The position numbers and the translations under genes were made by a program. The notes below the pieces were generated by a model. The model did no database searches, had not been told where the DNA came from, and saw nothing but the letters and a program-made list of their open reading frames with translations. From Vicinamibacteria bacterium (GTDB lineage Bacteria > Acidobacteriota > Vicinamibacteria > Fen-336), in assembly GCA_035570235.1 (NCBI GenBank), contig DATMML010000043.1, positions 62,001-126,000 of the forward strand: a stretch of 64,000 nt of DNA. The letters run 5' to 3'. Below, piece by piece: positions 1-9,510 of this stretch (position 1 is its first letter; every line of letters begins with the position of its first letter).

Positions 1-2
1 GC

Positions 3-452
3 GTGGCGTTTGGAACGGAGGCGGCACTGCTTTTTGCGGGCATGGCCGTCGCCCTCGGCCACGGGAAGAGCGTCTCCGGCGAGCCGGTCCGCCTCTACAT
101 GATCATCGTCCTAACCGGTCTGGCCATGGGGATCCGAAACGCCACTGTCCGCAAGCTCGGGGTGCCCGACCTCACCACAACCGTATTGACCCTCACCCTC
201 GCCGCTCTCGCCGCGGACTCCACCCTGGCCGGGGGAAGCAATGCAGGCTCGTCGAGGCGAATCGCATCTGTTGCCGCCACCATCGGGGGAGCAGCGATGG
301 GCACGTGGTTGCTCAGGGACTCGCTCACGCTGCCGCTCGCCACTTGCGGCGCCATCTCCGGGGTCTGCGCCCTCGCCGCATACTTCGGCCTCGCCGGCCG
401 AGGGGAGACGGCGCTCCCAGATAGGCCCACGGAGGCGGATCAGACCGGGTGA
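3..452 (+). CDS. DUF1275 (YoaK-like) membrane protein, 5' truncated
   Basis: C-terminal part of a polytopic membrane protein that begins before the window. The block GIRNATVRKLG followed by a threonine- and leucine-rich helix (PDLTTTVLTLTLAALAAD) is typical of DUF1275/YoaK proteins, which have about six membrane helices. Three hydrophobic segments remain here, then a short polar tail. The function of the family is not settled. The GTG at position 3 is only the first in-frame start inside the window and is probably not the true start. The arsRC genes follow on the same strand after about 200 bp. Confidence 0.75.
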   Translation: MAFGTEAALLFAGMAVALGHGKSVSGEPVRLYMIIVLTGLAMGIRNATVRKLGVPDLTTTVLTLTLAALAADSTLAGGSNAGSSRRIASVAATIGGAAMGTWLLRDSLTLPLATCGAISGVCALAAYFGLAGRGETALPDRPTEADQTG

Positions 453-633
453 GCGTCGGGTGCAGCCCGTCGAGCTTGAGGAGTTGCTCGCCGGGAAGAC
501 GCCGCTGAGAACCCGAGTCCCTCCGCGAGGGCAACGGCAGCTCTCTGCCTGTAGCCTCGCCATGGAGACGCCCGCCCTGGTCTTGTGTCTTCGCCGACCG
601 CGGGCAGCGTGGTTGCGTTAAGACGGGCATTCG

Positions 634-653
634 CATATACGTATTTCCATATG
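634..653. promoter_or_regulatory. Putative ArsR operator (inverted repeat)
   Basis: CATAT, ten bases, ATATG forms an inverted repeat in a short AT-rich patch that overlaps the proposed arsR start codon. ArsR-family repressors bind AT-rich inverted repeats at their own promoters, so autoregulation of arsRC is the likely role. This is inferred from position and symmetry only. Confidence 0.45.
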
Positions 654-1001
654 TCAGTCGAGGTGGGGCCTCTTGCTCGGCTGTTCAAGTCCTTGGGCGA
701 GGAGACACGGCTCCGAATCGTTGCCCTCCTTTCTCATGGCGAGCTCTGCGTCTGTCACCTTGAGGAGGCCCTTCGGTTGGCGCAGCCGAGCGTGTCCCGC
801 CACCTGGGCACCCTGCGGGCGGCGGGCGTGGTGGAACACCGCCGCGAGGGTAGCTGGGTCTACTACCGGCTCGCGCGCCAAGGCGATCCTGACTGTGAGC
901 GACACCTCCGGGCGCTGATGCGTTCTTTCGGCAGACGGTCGGTCCTGCGGAAGGACCTTTCGCGGCTAATAAGGATTCGCGGGCCCCAGTCATGCAAATA
1001 G
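651..1001 (+). CDS. arsR: ArsR-family metalloregulatory repressor
   Basis: A 116-residue winged-helix repressor that would release DNA on binding As(III) or another soft metal. The order is KSLGEETRLRIVALL (first helices), then GELCVCHLEEAL with the ELCVC cysteine pair used for arsenite sensing in ArsR, then the recognition helix QPSVSRHLGTLRAAGVV and the wing EGSWVYYRL. The ATG at 651 was chosen because it gives the usual family length; an upstream in-frame start at 585 adds 22 unconserved residues. arsC starts 20 bp downstream on the same strand, so the two form an ars operon. Confidence 0.9.
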   Translation: MSVEVGPLARLFKSLGEETRLRIVALLSHGELCVCHLEEALRLAQPSVSRHLGTLRAAGVVEHRREGSWVYYRLARQGDPDCERHLRALMRSFGRRSVLRKDLSRLIRIRGPQSCK

Positions 1002-1021
1002 CCTTCGAATAGGGAGCGGCC

Positions 1022-1522
1022 ATGACCGTCCACAACGTCCTTTTCCTCTGCACGGGGAACTCGGCCCGCAGCATCATGGCCGAGGTGCTCTTGAACCGTC
1101 GGGGCCACAGCCGTTTCCGAGCCTTCAGCGCGGGGAGCCAACCCAAGGGCGAGGTTCACCCCCTGACCCTGGAGATCCTCGAGCGCGCCCACCTTCCGAC
1201 GCATGGTGTCCGGAGCAAGAGCTGGAACGAGTTCTCGGGACCGGGTGCGCCGGCCCTCGACTTCGTGTTCACCGTGTGCGGGAACGCCGCCCAGGAGCGG
1301 TGCCCACACTGGCCCGGGCAGCCGATGACGGCCCATTGGGGTGTCGACGACCCTGCCGTCATCGATGGCCCTAAGGAGACGCGGCTTCGAGCCTTCAACC
1401 GGGCACTCCACGAGCTCGACGCAAGGATCCAGCTCTTCACGAGCCTTCCCTTGGAGTCCCTCGACAAGATGGCGCTCGCGGAGAGACTTCGCGATATCAG
1501 CCGCATCCCGCCGAAAGAATAA
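1022..1522 (+). CDS. arsC: Arsenate reductase, low-molecular-weight phosphatase type (ArsC)
   Basis: A 166-residue cytoplasmic enzyme reducing arsenate to arsenite. The N-terminal loop CTGNSARS is the CX5R phosphatase signature. The later motif VCGNAAQERCPHWPG carries the two further cysteines that relay the disulfide to thioredoxin in the Staphylococcus/Bacillus type ArsC. It is slightly longer than the common 130-140 residues because of a C-terminal helix. It follows arsR directly. No arsenite exporter (ArsB/Acr3) is adjacent in this window; one may lie before it or elsewhere. Confidence 0.92.
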   Translation: MTVHNVLFLCTGNSARSIMAEVLLNRRGHSRFRAFSAGSQPKGEVHPLTLEILERAHLPTHGVRSKSWNEFSGPGAPALDFVFTVCGNAAQERCPHWPGQPMTAHWGVDDPAVIDGPKETRLRAFNRALHELDARIQLFTSLPLESLDKMALAERLRDISRIPPKE

Positions 1523-1602
1523 GGTCCAGGGTCTTGGCTCGCGGGCGGCCCGGGGCTCAGCAACGGGTCCCTGAGCAGCGGCGGGAGGCTCCTAGGGAGA
1601 AA

Positions 1603-3222
1603 TTAGCGCGCGGCCAACTCGCTCTGAATGCGGGCCCTCCACTCCTCGGCCGGGGCGTAGCCCTCTCGTAGCTCGAGGGCCTGTTCCAGAAGTGTCAAAG
1701 CTTCCTGAGGCCGGTGCAAGCTGTACAGGCAGAGCCCGGCGTTGAAGAGGGTCGCGGGGTGGTCTTTGTACAGCTTCACAGACTCCAGGTAGAAGCGGAG
1801 CGCATCTAGGTGCCGGTCCAGGCCGGCGTAGATCCGTCCCATCTCGAAGGGTAAGTCCTTGTCCATAGGATAGAAGAGATCCCAGGCTTGCCGGAGCGCC
1901 TTGACCAACTCCCGACGCGCGGCTTCCGAGGCTGTCTTAGCCTGGTCGGCCAGGGGCCCCGCGAAGTGGTAGATCAGGTAGGGGTCCCACTCTCCGAGCT
2001 TGAAGAGGGCGAGGAGCACGTCCAGGGAAGGCGCGGGGAGCTCTTTGCGGATGCCGGCGGCGAGGGCGCAGTACTCGCAGGCGCCGAAGCCGTCGACGGC
2101 TTCGTGGAATGCCGACTGCGTCTCCCCAAACAGCGAATCGGGCGCCCCCATTAGAAAGGCGGACACCTTGAGGCGCTTGTCCCGGGAGGAGGAGTGCAGA
2201 GCCAGGCCGCCCCGCTCACGAAAATAGAGACCAATAGCGTGGTAGTTCACCATCATCGAGAAAGCGGCGCTGTGAAGGGTCATTTGGGGGTCGCCACGGC
2301 CGTTGAGCTCATCCTCATGGGTATGGCCCTTGTCCCCGGAGAGCAGCAGCAGACGCCCACCCGAAAAGCGTATGAGGTTACGGATGCCTTTGAGGGCCCC
2401 GATCGGGAACAGGAACGATGTATTGCCCAGTCTGGTTCGATAGGCGGCGAGGACGCGGTTCATGGCTTCGTCCTCGTAGTACTCCTCCCCCACGGGCCTC
2501 TGCTCGTAGCGGGTGGTGACCCGTTTCAACACCTCCGGATCCAAGGCCGTCTCCTCCCGCCGGCTCGACGTTGTCGTGACCAAACCTTCTTTGAGCTCTC
2601 CCTCCGAGACCCAGAAGACGTCCTGGGCCGTGCTATCGAAAACATAGTTGGCGATCAGAGCCAGGGGATTGTGGAGGGTGTCTGCGGAGAGCGTCTCTCC
2701 TGAATGCACCAGGGTGATTGTCTGGTCCCGCTCGAGATCGAAGGTCGCGAAATCCAGTACTCCCGCTTCCAAGAAGGGCTTGAAAACGTCACGGGACCGC
2801 CAAGCGTCCACATTGGCGGGCGCGAGGTCGGTCATGACGTAACGGAAGGAGAAGTGGGCCAGGGCGGGCAGCTCGCGCTGGAGGGCCAGCAGCTTTTTTA
2901 GGAACAGGAAGCCAAACTGGCCGGACCCCGCCGCAATCTCGAGGATGTAAAGCGGTGCTTGGGGGTCCAGGGGGCCGAGGGGCGGCGAAGCCCTTGCACA
3001 GTCCCGTAGAAAACCCGAGACGACGCGGGCGTAGGACTTGGCAATTAAGGCGTTGCTCGTGGCGTAGGAAGGGATCCGGTCCGACAACCAGGCCTGCTCG
3101 CCCCTCCGATCGTAGAAATCGCGCTGCGCACGCCAGATGAGCGAGGCGGACAGGCGCTGGCTCTTTTCGAGGACGAACTCAGCGCTTTCTGGTGCGGGCG
3201 CTCCCCCCCCTACTTGCTCCAC
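1603..3222 (-). CDS. SAM-dependent methyltransferase with C-terminal TPR repeats
   Basis: A 539-residue protein. Residues about 90-140 hold a class I methyltransferase core: LYILEIAAGSGQFGFLFLKKL is the SAM-binding motif I, followed by YVMTDLAPANVDAW. The layout resembles the large MidA-like/DUF185-type methyltransferases. The last about 80 residues contain tetratricopeptide-like helices (GRIYAGLDRHLDALRFY; NAGLCLYSLHRPQEALTLLEQAL), which usually bind a protein partner. There is no signal peptide, so it is cytoplasmic. The substrate is unknown. It is convergent with arsRC and appears monocistronic. Confidence 0.75.
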   Translation of the reverse strand: MEQVGGGAPAPESAEFVLEKSQRLSASLIWRAQRDFYDRRGEQAWLSDRIPSYATSNALIAKSYARVVSGFLRDCARASPPLGPLDPQAPLYILEIAAGSGQFGFLFLKKLLALQRELPALAHFSFRYVMTDLAPANVDAWRSRDVFKPFLEAGVLDFATFDLERDQTITLVHSGETLSADTLHNPLALIANYVFDSTAQDVFWVSEGELKEGLVTTTSSRREETALDPEVLKRVTTRYEQRPVGEEYYEDEAMNRVLAAYRTRLGNTSFLFPIGALKGIRNLIRFSGGRLLLLSGDKGHTHEDELNGRGDPQMTLHSAAFSMMVNYHAIGLYFRERGGLALHSSSRDKRLKVSAFLMGAPDSLFGETQSAFHEAVDGFGACEYCALAAGIRKELPAPSLDVLLALFKLGEWDPYLIYHFAGPLADQAKTASEAARRELVKALRQAWDLFYPMDKDLPFEMGRIYAGLDRHLDALRFYLESVKLYKDHPATLFNAGLCLYSLHRPQEALTLLEQALELREGYAPAEEWRARIQSELAAR

Positions 3223-3647
3223 CTACCCCCCGCTCTCTCCGGAAGAAACCTGGGGTTGAAGTTTACTCCCTGGCTCCCCCGACACGCCTTCCGCAATGTT
3301 GACGCAAGCTTCTTCTGCTAACTCCTTCCATAAGAATGCGTTACAAAATTGACTTCCAAGGCCTCCCCTCAGCTCTACCCAACCCTCGCTCACTTTGGGT
3401 AGGCGATCGTGAACCTCCCGGAGCGTGGGATCTTCGTCGTTGGCCACCCCTGAAAGCTCGGTCCGGGGCTCGCCGAGGCCACTCTGGGGGTTTCTCCCAC
3501 ACCACTTTCCGGCTCCCCCCAATTGTCGCAGCTTATGGTTTTCCATAACTTTGTAAGCGACCGTGAGTGCCACCTCTTTAATGGTCCCTTCACGCAGACA
3601 TGAAAAGGAAGCCCCTGACTCGAGGTCAGGAAGCTCAAAGTGAGCCT
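3223..3647. other. Intergenic region, divergent promoters presumed
   Basis: About 425 bp between divergent genes. I see no convincing coding sequence, RNA gene or sigma-54 site. Short open frames here look like composition shadows. Confidence 0.5.
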
Positions 3648-6600
3648 ATGACTAGAAACTCAGCGAGTTCGTCGCTGCTCGCCGCCGCGACGCTGTTCTT
3701 CCTCGTAGCGCTGCCATCCAACGCGCCATCCCAGACAGCGCCGACGGGCACGCCCTCCCCGACTGGATTGTTCAGTGCTCCCAGGGACTTTCTTGTCGGG
3801 ACCAACACCTTCGGCGTCACCGTGGGCGACTTCAACGGCGACGGCAAGTTGGACGTGGCCACGGCGGACTACGGTTCTAGCACGGTCTCGGTGGCACTGA
3901 GCAACGGCGACGGAAGCTTCCGGCCGGCGCTGAGCTTCGCGGTCGGCACGAACCCCTTCGCTGTGGTCGTGGGCGACTTCAACGGCGACGGCAAGCTGGA
4001 TGTCGCCTCTGCCAACTATGGCGCGGGCACCGTGTCGGTGTTGCTGGGCAACGGCGATGGGACCCTCCAAGCGGCGCAGACGATCACCGTGGGTGTGAAT
4101 CCTCGCTCTTTGGTCGTGGGCGACTTCAACGGCGATTCCAAGCTGGACCTGGCGGTGGTCAACTCGGGCTCCGGCACCGTATCGCTGCTGCTGGGCAACG
4201 GCGACGGAACTTTCCAGCCGGCAAGGACCCTCACCGTGGGCAATATGCCCACCTCGGTAGCCGCGCGCGATTTCAATGGCGACGGCAAGCTGGACCTGGC
4301 CGTGGTCAACTACAATTCCATGACCGTCTCCGTGCTGCTGGGCAACGGCGACGGGACCTTCCAGCCTGCCTTGAACGCAACCGTGGGCCCTGGCCCGATG
4401 GCGGTCGCCGTGGCCGACTTCAACGGCGATGGCAAGCTAGACCTGACCGTCGCCCACTATGACCCCACCGGCGTCTCCGTGCTCCTAGGCAACGGCGACG
4501 GGACCTTCCAGACCGAGCGCATGTTCGCGACGGGTCAGTTTCCCTACGGCGTGGCCGTGGGCGATTTTAACGGCGATGGCAAGGTGGATGTCGTGGTTCC
4601 CAACGAGGGTTCCCCGACCGTCTCCCTGCTGCTGGGCAACGGCGACGGGACCCTCCAGGCGGCGCGGACCCTGGGTCCCTGCGACCATCCCGCATCCGTT
4701 GCCGTGGCGGACTTCAACGCGGACGGCAGGCTGGACCTGGCGGTGGCGAATGCTGCCGCCACCACCTTCTCGATCTTTCTAGGCAACGGCGACGGAACCT
4801 TCCCGGCGGGCCGGAGCTTCGCCGCCGGAACAGGTCCTCACTCCGTGGCCAAGGGCGATTTCAACGGCGATGGCAAGCTGGATCTGGCGGTGGCCAACTA
4901 TGATTCCAACAACGTCTCCGTGCTGCTCGGCAACGGCGATGGGTCCTTCCAGCCTCCGCTGAGCTTCGCCACCGGCACCAATGCGCACTCCGTAGCGGTG
5001 GGCGATTTCAACCGGGACGGCAGGCTGGATGTGACCGTGGCCAACTACGGCTCCAACAACGTATCCGTCCTGCTTGGCAACGGTGATGGGACTTTGCAGC
5101 CGGCCGTGAACTACGCGGTGGGTCCCAATCCGTCGTCGGTTGTCGTGTACGACCTCAATCGCGACGGCAAGCCCGACCTGGTCGTGAGCAATAGTGGATC
5201 CAACACGATCTCGGTGTTGCTGGGCAACGGCGACGGAACCTTCCAGGCGGCCGTGAACTACACGGTGGGCAACAGTCCCTTCGCGCCAGTCGCACGTGAC
5301 CTCAATGGCGATGGTTTCCTGGACTTGGTCGTGTCCAATTTCGGTCAAAACACGGTCTCCGTGCTCTTGGGCAACGGCGACGGAACTTTTCGGCCGCAGC
5401 AGACCTTCGTCGCAGATTGGGGCGCTTGCTTTGTGGCCATTGCGGACTTCAATGGCGACGGCAAGCTGGACCTCGCCGTCGCCAACTACCACGCCAACGA
5501 CGTTTCGGTGCTGCTGGGCAACGGCGACGGCACGTTCCGCGCCGGGCCGACCTACGCGGTGAGCGTCAATCCCGTCTGGATCGGTACGGGGGACTTTAAC
5601 GGCGATGGTGTGCCGGACTTGGCCGTAAACAACCTGGGCACGACTTTCTCCTCCGTGCTCCTTGGCAATGGGGATGGCACCTTCCAGGCGCCAGCGAACG
5701 TAGGCGTGGGCGGCCGTCCCGTGAACACGGAAATGGGCGACTTCAACGGGGATGGTCTCCCAGACCTCGTGGTGACTAACTACGACTCTGGAACCATCTC
5801 CATCCTACTCGGCGTCCGCGGCGGTCCTACCGCGGCCACGCCAGTTCTGAGTCCGGCCGGCGGGACGTACTCCTCGTCGGTCACGGTAACGATCTCGGAG
5901 GGCACGGCGGGAGCGACGGTCTACTACACCACCGACGGCTCCACGCCCACGACCGCCTCCACCCCCTACAGCAGCCCGATCACCCTCAGCCAGACCGCGA
6001 CCGTCAAGGCCATGGCGGTGGCGAGCGGGATGGCCAATAGCAGCGTGGCCAGTGCTGCCTACACGATCTCCCAGTCGCAAGTGGCGGCACCGTCGCTCAG
6101 CCCGGCCGGAGGCACGTACACGTCGTCAGTCACGGTGACGATCTCCGACAGCACGGCAGGAGCGACGATCTACTACACCACCGACGGCTCCACGCCCACG
6201 ACTGCCTCCACCCGCTACAGCAGCCCGATCACCCTCAGTCAGTCCGCCACGGTTAACGCGATGGCGGCGGCGAGCGGAATGACCAACAGCACCGTGGCCA
6301 GCGCTACCTACACGATCTCCCAGTCGCAAGTGGCGGCACCGTCGATCAGCCCCGCCGGAGGTACGTACACATCCTCGGTCACGGTGACGATCTCCGACAG
6401 CACGGCAGGAGCGACGATCTACTACACCACCGACGGCTCCACGCCCACGACTGCCTCCACCCCCTACAACGGCCCGATAACCCTCAGCCAGTCCGCCACG
6501 GTTAACGCGATGGCGGCGGCGAGCGGCATGATCAACAGCACCGTGGCCAGCGCCACCTACACGATCTCCCAGCAGCAAGTGGCGGCACCCTCCATCAGCC

Positions 6601-8288
6601 CTGCCGCCGGGACGTACACATCGTCGGTCACGGTGACGATCTCCGACGGCACGGCGGGAGCAACGATCTACTACACCACCGACGGCAGCACGCCCACGAC
6701 TGCTTCCACCCCCTACAGCAGCCCGATTACTCTCAGCCAGTCCGCGACGGTCAAGGCCATGGCGGCGGCGAGCGGGATGACCAACAGCAACGTCGCGAGC
6801 GCTACCTACACGATCCAGCAGCAGGTGGCGACACCGGCCCTCAGCCCGGTCGGAGGGACCTACACCTCCTCGGTCACGGTGACGATCTCGGACGGCACAG
6901 CGGGAGCGACGATCTACTACACGACCGACGGCTCTACGCCGACGACCGCCTCCATCCCATACAGCGGTCCGATCACCCTCAGCCAGTCGGCGACGGTCAA
7001 GGCCATGGCCGCCGCGAGTGGGATGACCAATAGCAGTGTGGCGAACGCAACCTACACCATCCAGGTGGCAACACCGGCTCTCAGCCCAGGCGGCGGCCTG
7101 CACACCTCATCCGTGACGGTGACAATCTCGGACAGCACGCCGGGCACGACCATCTACTACACGACCGATGGGAGCACGCCAACGACGGCCTCCACGCCTT
7201 ACAGCGGCCCGATTACTCTCAGCCAGTCCGCGACGGTCAAGGCCATGGCGGCGGCGAGCGGGATGGCCAACAGCGGCGTGGCGAGCGCCACTTACACGAT
7301 CCAAGCGGCGACACCCGCACTCACTCCGGCTGGCGGGAGTTATGTCTCGTCGGTGACAGTGACGATCACGGAGAGCACGTCCGGTGCGACAGTCTTCTAC
7401 ACCACCGATGGGAGCACGCCGACGACCGCTTCCACCCCCTACAGCAGCCCGATTACTCTCAGCCAGTCCGCGACGGTCAAGGCCATAGCGGCCGCGAGCG
7501 GGATGTCCAGCAGCAACGTCGCCTCTGCCACCTACACGATCCAGCAGCGCGTGGCGACGCCGTCGCTCAGCCCGGGGAGCGGAACCTACCTCTCCTCGGT
7601 AACGGTGACACTGACCGACAGCACAGCGGGAGCGACTATCTACTACACCACCGACGGCTCCACGCCAACGACCGCTTCCACGCCCTACAGCAGCCCGGTC
7701 ACCCTCAACCAGACCGCGACAGTCAATGCGATAGCGGTCGCGAGCGGGATGGCCAACAGCAACGTTGCCTCGGCCGCTTACACGATCCAGCAGCGCGTGG
7801 CGACGCCGTCGCTTAGCCCGGGGACCGGAACCTACGCCTCGACGGTGACGGTAACGATCTCGGACGGCACGGCGGGAGCGACCATCCACTATACGACCGA
7901 CGGGAGTACTCCGACCACCTCCTCGCCCGCTTACAGCGGCCCGATCTCCGTTAACAAGAGTGAGACGGTCAAGGCGATGGCCTCGGCAGCGGGGATGGCC
8001 AACAGCAATGTGGCGAGCGCCACATACACGCTGCAGACGGCCACACCCACATTCAACCCGGCCCCCGGGAACTATATCCTCGCCTTGACATGGTCCATCT
8101 CCGACGCTAGTCCAGGGGCGACGATCTACTACACGACCGATGGGAGCACGCCGACAACGTCCTCCGCCAAGTACACAGGGCCGATGTTGCTCAATATCCT
8201 GGGGACGACCACGATCAAGGCCATCGCGGTTACTCCGGGCTGGTCTGTGAGTCCGGTGGCCACAGCTGTCTACAACGTCCTCTTATAG
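3648..8288 (+). CDS. Giant secreted FG-GAP/VCBS and chitobiase-type repeat protein
   Basis: A 1546-residue extracellular protein. A signal peptide (MTRNSASSSLLAAATLFFLV, cleavage near SNAPSQ) supports the ATG at 3648 over the in-frame ATG at 3600. Residues about 45-725 are 14 repeats of about 49 residues with the core GDFNGDGKLDLAVAN and SVLLGNGDGTFQ. These are FG-GAP/VCBS blades, and the DxNxDGxxD loop is a calcium site; 14 blades could form two seven-bladed propellers. The rest is ten repeats of about 80 residues with YYTTDGSTPTT and ATVKAMAAASGM, matching the CHB_HEX C-terminal beta-sandwich. No catalytic domain or membrane anchor is seen. Likely roles are adhesion or surface binding of carbohydrate. 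The near-identical repeats favour recombination. Confidence 0.88.
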   Translation: MTRNSASSSLLAAATLFFLVALPSNAPSQTAPTGTPSPTGLFSAPRDFLVGTNTFGVTVGDFNGDGKLDVATADYGSSTVSVALSNGDGSFRPALSFAVGTNPFAVVVGDFNGDGKLDVASANYGAGTVSVLLGNGDGTLQAAQTITVGVNPRSLVVGDFNGDSKLDLAVVNSGSGTVSLLLGNGDGTFQPARTLTVGNMPTSVAARDFNGDGKLDLAVVNYNSMTVSVLLGNGDGTFQPALNATVGPGPMAVAVADFNGDGKLDLTVAHYDPTGVSVLLGNGDGTFQTERMFATGQFPYGVAVGDFNGDGKVDVVVPNEGSPTVSLLLGNGDGTLQAARTLGPCDHPASVAVADFNADGRLDLAVANAAATTFSIFLGNGDGTFPAGRSFAAGTGPHSVAKGDFNGDGKLDLAVANYDSNNVSVLLGNGDGSFQPPLSFATGTNAHSVAVGDFNRDGRLDVTVANYGSNNVSVLLGNGDGTLQPAVNYAVGPNPSSVVVYDLNRDGKPDLVVSNSGSNTISVLLGNGDGTFQAAVNYTVGNSPFAPVARDLNGDGFLDLVVSNFGQNTVSVLLGNGDGTFRPQQTFVADWGACFVAIADFNGDGKLDLAVANYHANDVSVLLGNGDGTFRAGPTYAVSVNPVWIGTGDFNGDGVPDLAVNNLGTTFSSVLLGNGDGTFQAPANVGVGGRPVNTEMGDFNGDGLPDLVVTNYDSGTISILLGVRGGPTAATPVLSPAGGTYSSSVTVTISEGTAGATVYYTTDGSTPTTASTPYSSPITLSQTATVKAMAVASGMANSSVASAAYTISQSQVAAPSLSPAGGTYTSSVTVTISDSTAGATIYYTTDGSTPTTASTRYSSPITLSQSATVNAMAAASGMTNSTVASATYTISQSQVAAPSISPAGGTYTSSVTVTISDSTAGATIYYTTDGSTPTTASTPYNGPITLSQSATVNAMAAASGMINSTVASATYTISQQQVAAPSISPAAGTYTSSVTVTISDGTAGATIYYTTDGSTPTTASTPYSSPITLSQSATVKAMAAASGMTNSNVASATYTIQQQVATPALSPVGGTYTSSVTVTISDGTAGATIYYTTDGSTPTTASIPYSGPITLSQSATVKAMAAASGMTNSSVANATYTIQVATPALSPGGGLHTSSVTVTISDSTPGTTIYYTTDGSTPTTASTPYSGPITLSQSATVKAMAAASGMANSGVASATYTIQAATPALTPAGGSYVSSVTVTITESTSGATVFYTTDGSTPTTASTPYSSPITLSQSATVKAIAAASGMSSSNVASATYTIQQRVATPSLSPGSGTYLSSVTVTLTDSTAGATIYYTTDGSTPTTASTPYSSPVTLNQTATVNAIAVASGMANSNVASAAYTIQQRVATPSLSPGTGTYASTVTVTISDGTAGATIHYTTDGSTPTTSSPAYSGPISVNKSETVKAMASAAGMANSNVASATYTLQTATPTFNPAPGNYILALTWSISDASPGATIYYTTDGSTPTTSSAKYTGPMLLNILGTTTIKAIAVTPGWSVSPVATAVYNVLL
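3780..5822 (+). repeat. 14 tandem FG-GAP coding repeats (~147 bp unit)
   Basis: In-frame tandem repeats of about 147 bp. Each unit encodes a DFNGDGKLD-type calcium loop and an LLGNGDGTF strand. Unit 2 onward are highly alike at the DNA level, with occasional changes such as DLNRDG in units 10 and 11. These are protein-coding repeats, not a CRISPR or an RNA array. Confidence 0.9.
5831..8284 (+). repeat. Ten tandem CHB_HEX-type coding repeats (~240 bp unit)
   Basis: In-frame repeats of 78-82 codons sharing SVTVTISD, IYYTTDGSTPTT, PITLSQSATVKAMA and VASATYTI. The inter-repeat linkers shrink from SQSQVA to QVA or A along the array. The last unit is the most diverged and ends the protein. Strong codon reuse produces long antisense open frames that are artefacts. 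Confidence 0.9.
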
Positions 8289-8526
8289 GAGCGCCGTCCG
8301 GCACGCGGAGCTGGAGGAGGCCACTAAGGATTGCGTCGTTGGGCCGCAGCCGCAGGAGGCGTCGATGGAATGTGTGGCCAGGAGTGAGGGTCTAGTACCC
8401 ACTGAGGGGAGCGCATAGTGACAGCTTGGTCAACGCTTGAGATCTCCCCCAATTCGCTGGCGGCCACGAGCCAAGGAAGGGCGGTCCCAACTCCTGAGCC
8501 CATGATGCCCTGACGTTGGGCGCGAT

Positions 8527-9279
8527 CTACCGCAGGACAGGAATCGCGTCCGCGATGTCGGCAAGATCGTCCATTATGGAGTTGATCATTTTGTAGTAGC
8601 CACCATGGTCCCTGATCATGCCGCTGTAATCGGTCTCGCTTCCCGCCCAGAAGAAGGAGACCGCGTCATCATCCAGCCTGATGTATTGGCAGCGCATGTC
8701 TTTCATGCGCTTCATGAGCACCTCATTGCCGGCGATCCGTGCCGCGAAATCTCCGTCCGCCGCGCAGAGAAAGCCTCCCCTAGAGCCCAGCTTCTGCCGC
8801 TGCGGCAGCTTCTCCTCCGGCTGGATCACAGAGCAACCGCTCAGTATGTCCAGGCGGGGCGCGCGCCCCTTATCGTGCCGTACGATCATGGTCACGGAGA
8901 GTGGCTGGCCGATGACCGTCGAGAGCAGCCGATCGAGAGGACTACCGGTCACGCCGCCGACGCCCGACCTGTTCTGTCCGGTTAGATAACCGAGCACGCC
9001 GCCCACCTCTTTCCCGGTTTCTGCCATCGTCAGGCGCGCCGCGTACCGGCCCCAGACATTTCCGGCTCTCGCCGTGTAAAGCACCTGATACCCGCGGTGG
9101 GCCTTGCCGAGCCACGACCCCTCGGTGTTGGGGATCTGGACCGCTTTCAAGCCGGTCTCTTTCTCGAAGTCGGCCAGGATCTTCTCCTGCCGCGACTGCC
9201 CGTCGATCGCAGCGATGGAGATGAACGTGACCACGACCCCAACCAAGCCCACCGCTATGGCCGGCATATGCTGTTTCAT
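8527..9279 (-). CDS. Membrane-anchored hypothetical protein
   Basis: A 250-residue protein not recognised as a known family. Residues 7-27 form one hydrophobic helix (AIAVGLVGVVVTFISIAAI), so the protein is anchored or secreted. The remainder is soluble and mixed alpha/beta. There are three cysteines in the mature part (SGCSV, FLCAAD, MRCQY), which may form a disulfide or a heme/metal site, but no motif is clear. Neighbours are unrelated, and it is transcribed convergently with the repeat-protein gene. Confidence 0.6.
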   Translation of the reverse strand: MKQHMPAIAVGLVGVVVTFISIAAIDGQSRQEKILADFEKETGLKAVQIPNTEGSWLGKAHRGYQVLYTARAGNVWGRYAARLTMAETGKEVGGVLGYLTGQNRSGVGGVTGSPLDRLLSTVIGQPLSVTMIVRHDKGRAPRLDILSGCSVIQPEEKLPQRQKLGSRGGFLCAADGDFAARIAGNEVLMKRMKDMRCQYIRLDDDAVSFFWAGSETDYSGMIRDHGGYYKMINSIMDDLADIADAIPVLR

Positions 9280-9510
9280 TCGCCTCCCCAGTGTGCTGAA
9301 CTTGAAACGCAGCTGAGCGCGCCCGAAGGGGGGGTCTCAAGCAAGCGGGCGAGGAGACCCTGTCCGCTAAAGCACTGCCCTGGTCCTGGCACCGCCGACT
9401 CGAGGTTCTCCCCCGAAAGCCCCCTGGGGCATCCATCTCGTTCATGAAGTTGAACGATTGTACCCTCCACTGCCAATGTTGATGCTCACTTGTGGCAGAC
9501 TGGCGGGCCC

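Noticed and set aside
303-320. GGCAC-GTGG-TTGCT near the window start
   Set aside because: Spacer is four instead of five bases and it lies inside the DUF1275 coding sequence.
3780-5822. Regular spaced repeats resembling a CRISPR
   Set aside because: The unit is about 147 bp, in frame, and encodes FG-GAP blades. There is no short repeat-spacer pattern.
5805-7889. Long open frames antisense to the CHB_HEX repeats
   Set aside because: They are Arg/Gly-rich, repeat with the sense codons, and have no signal or motif. Composition artefacts.
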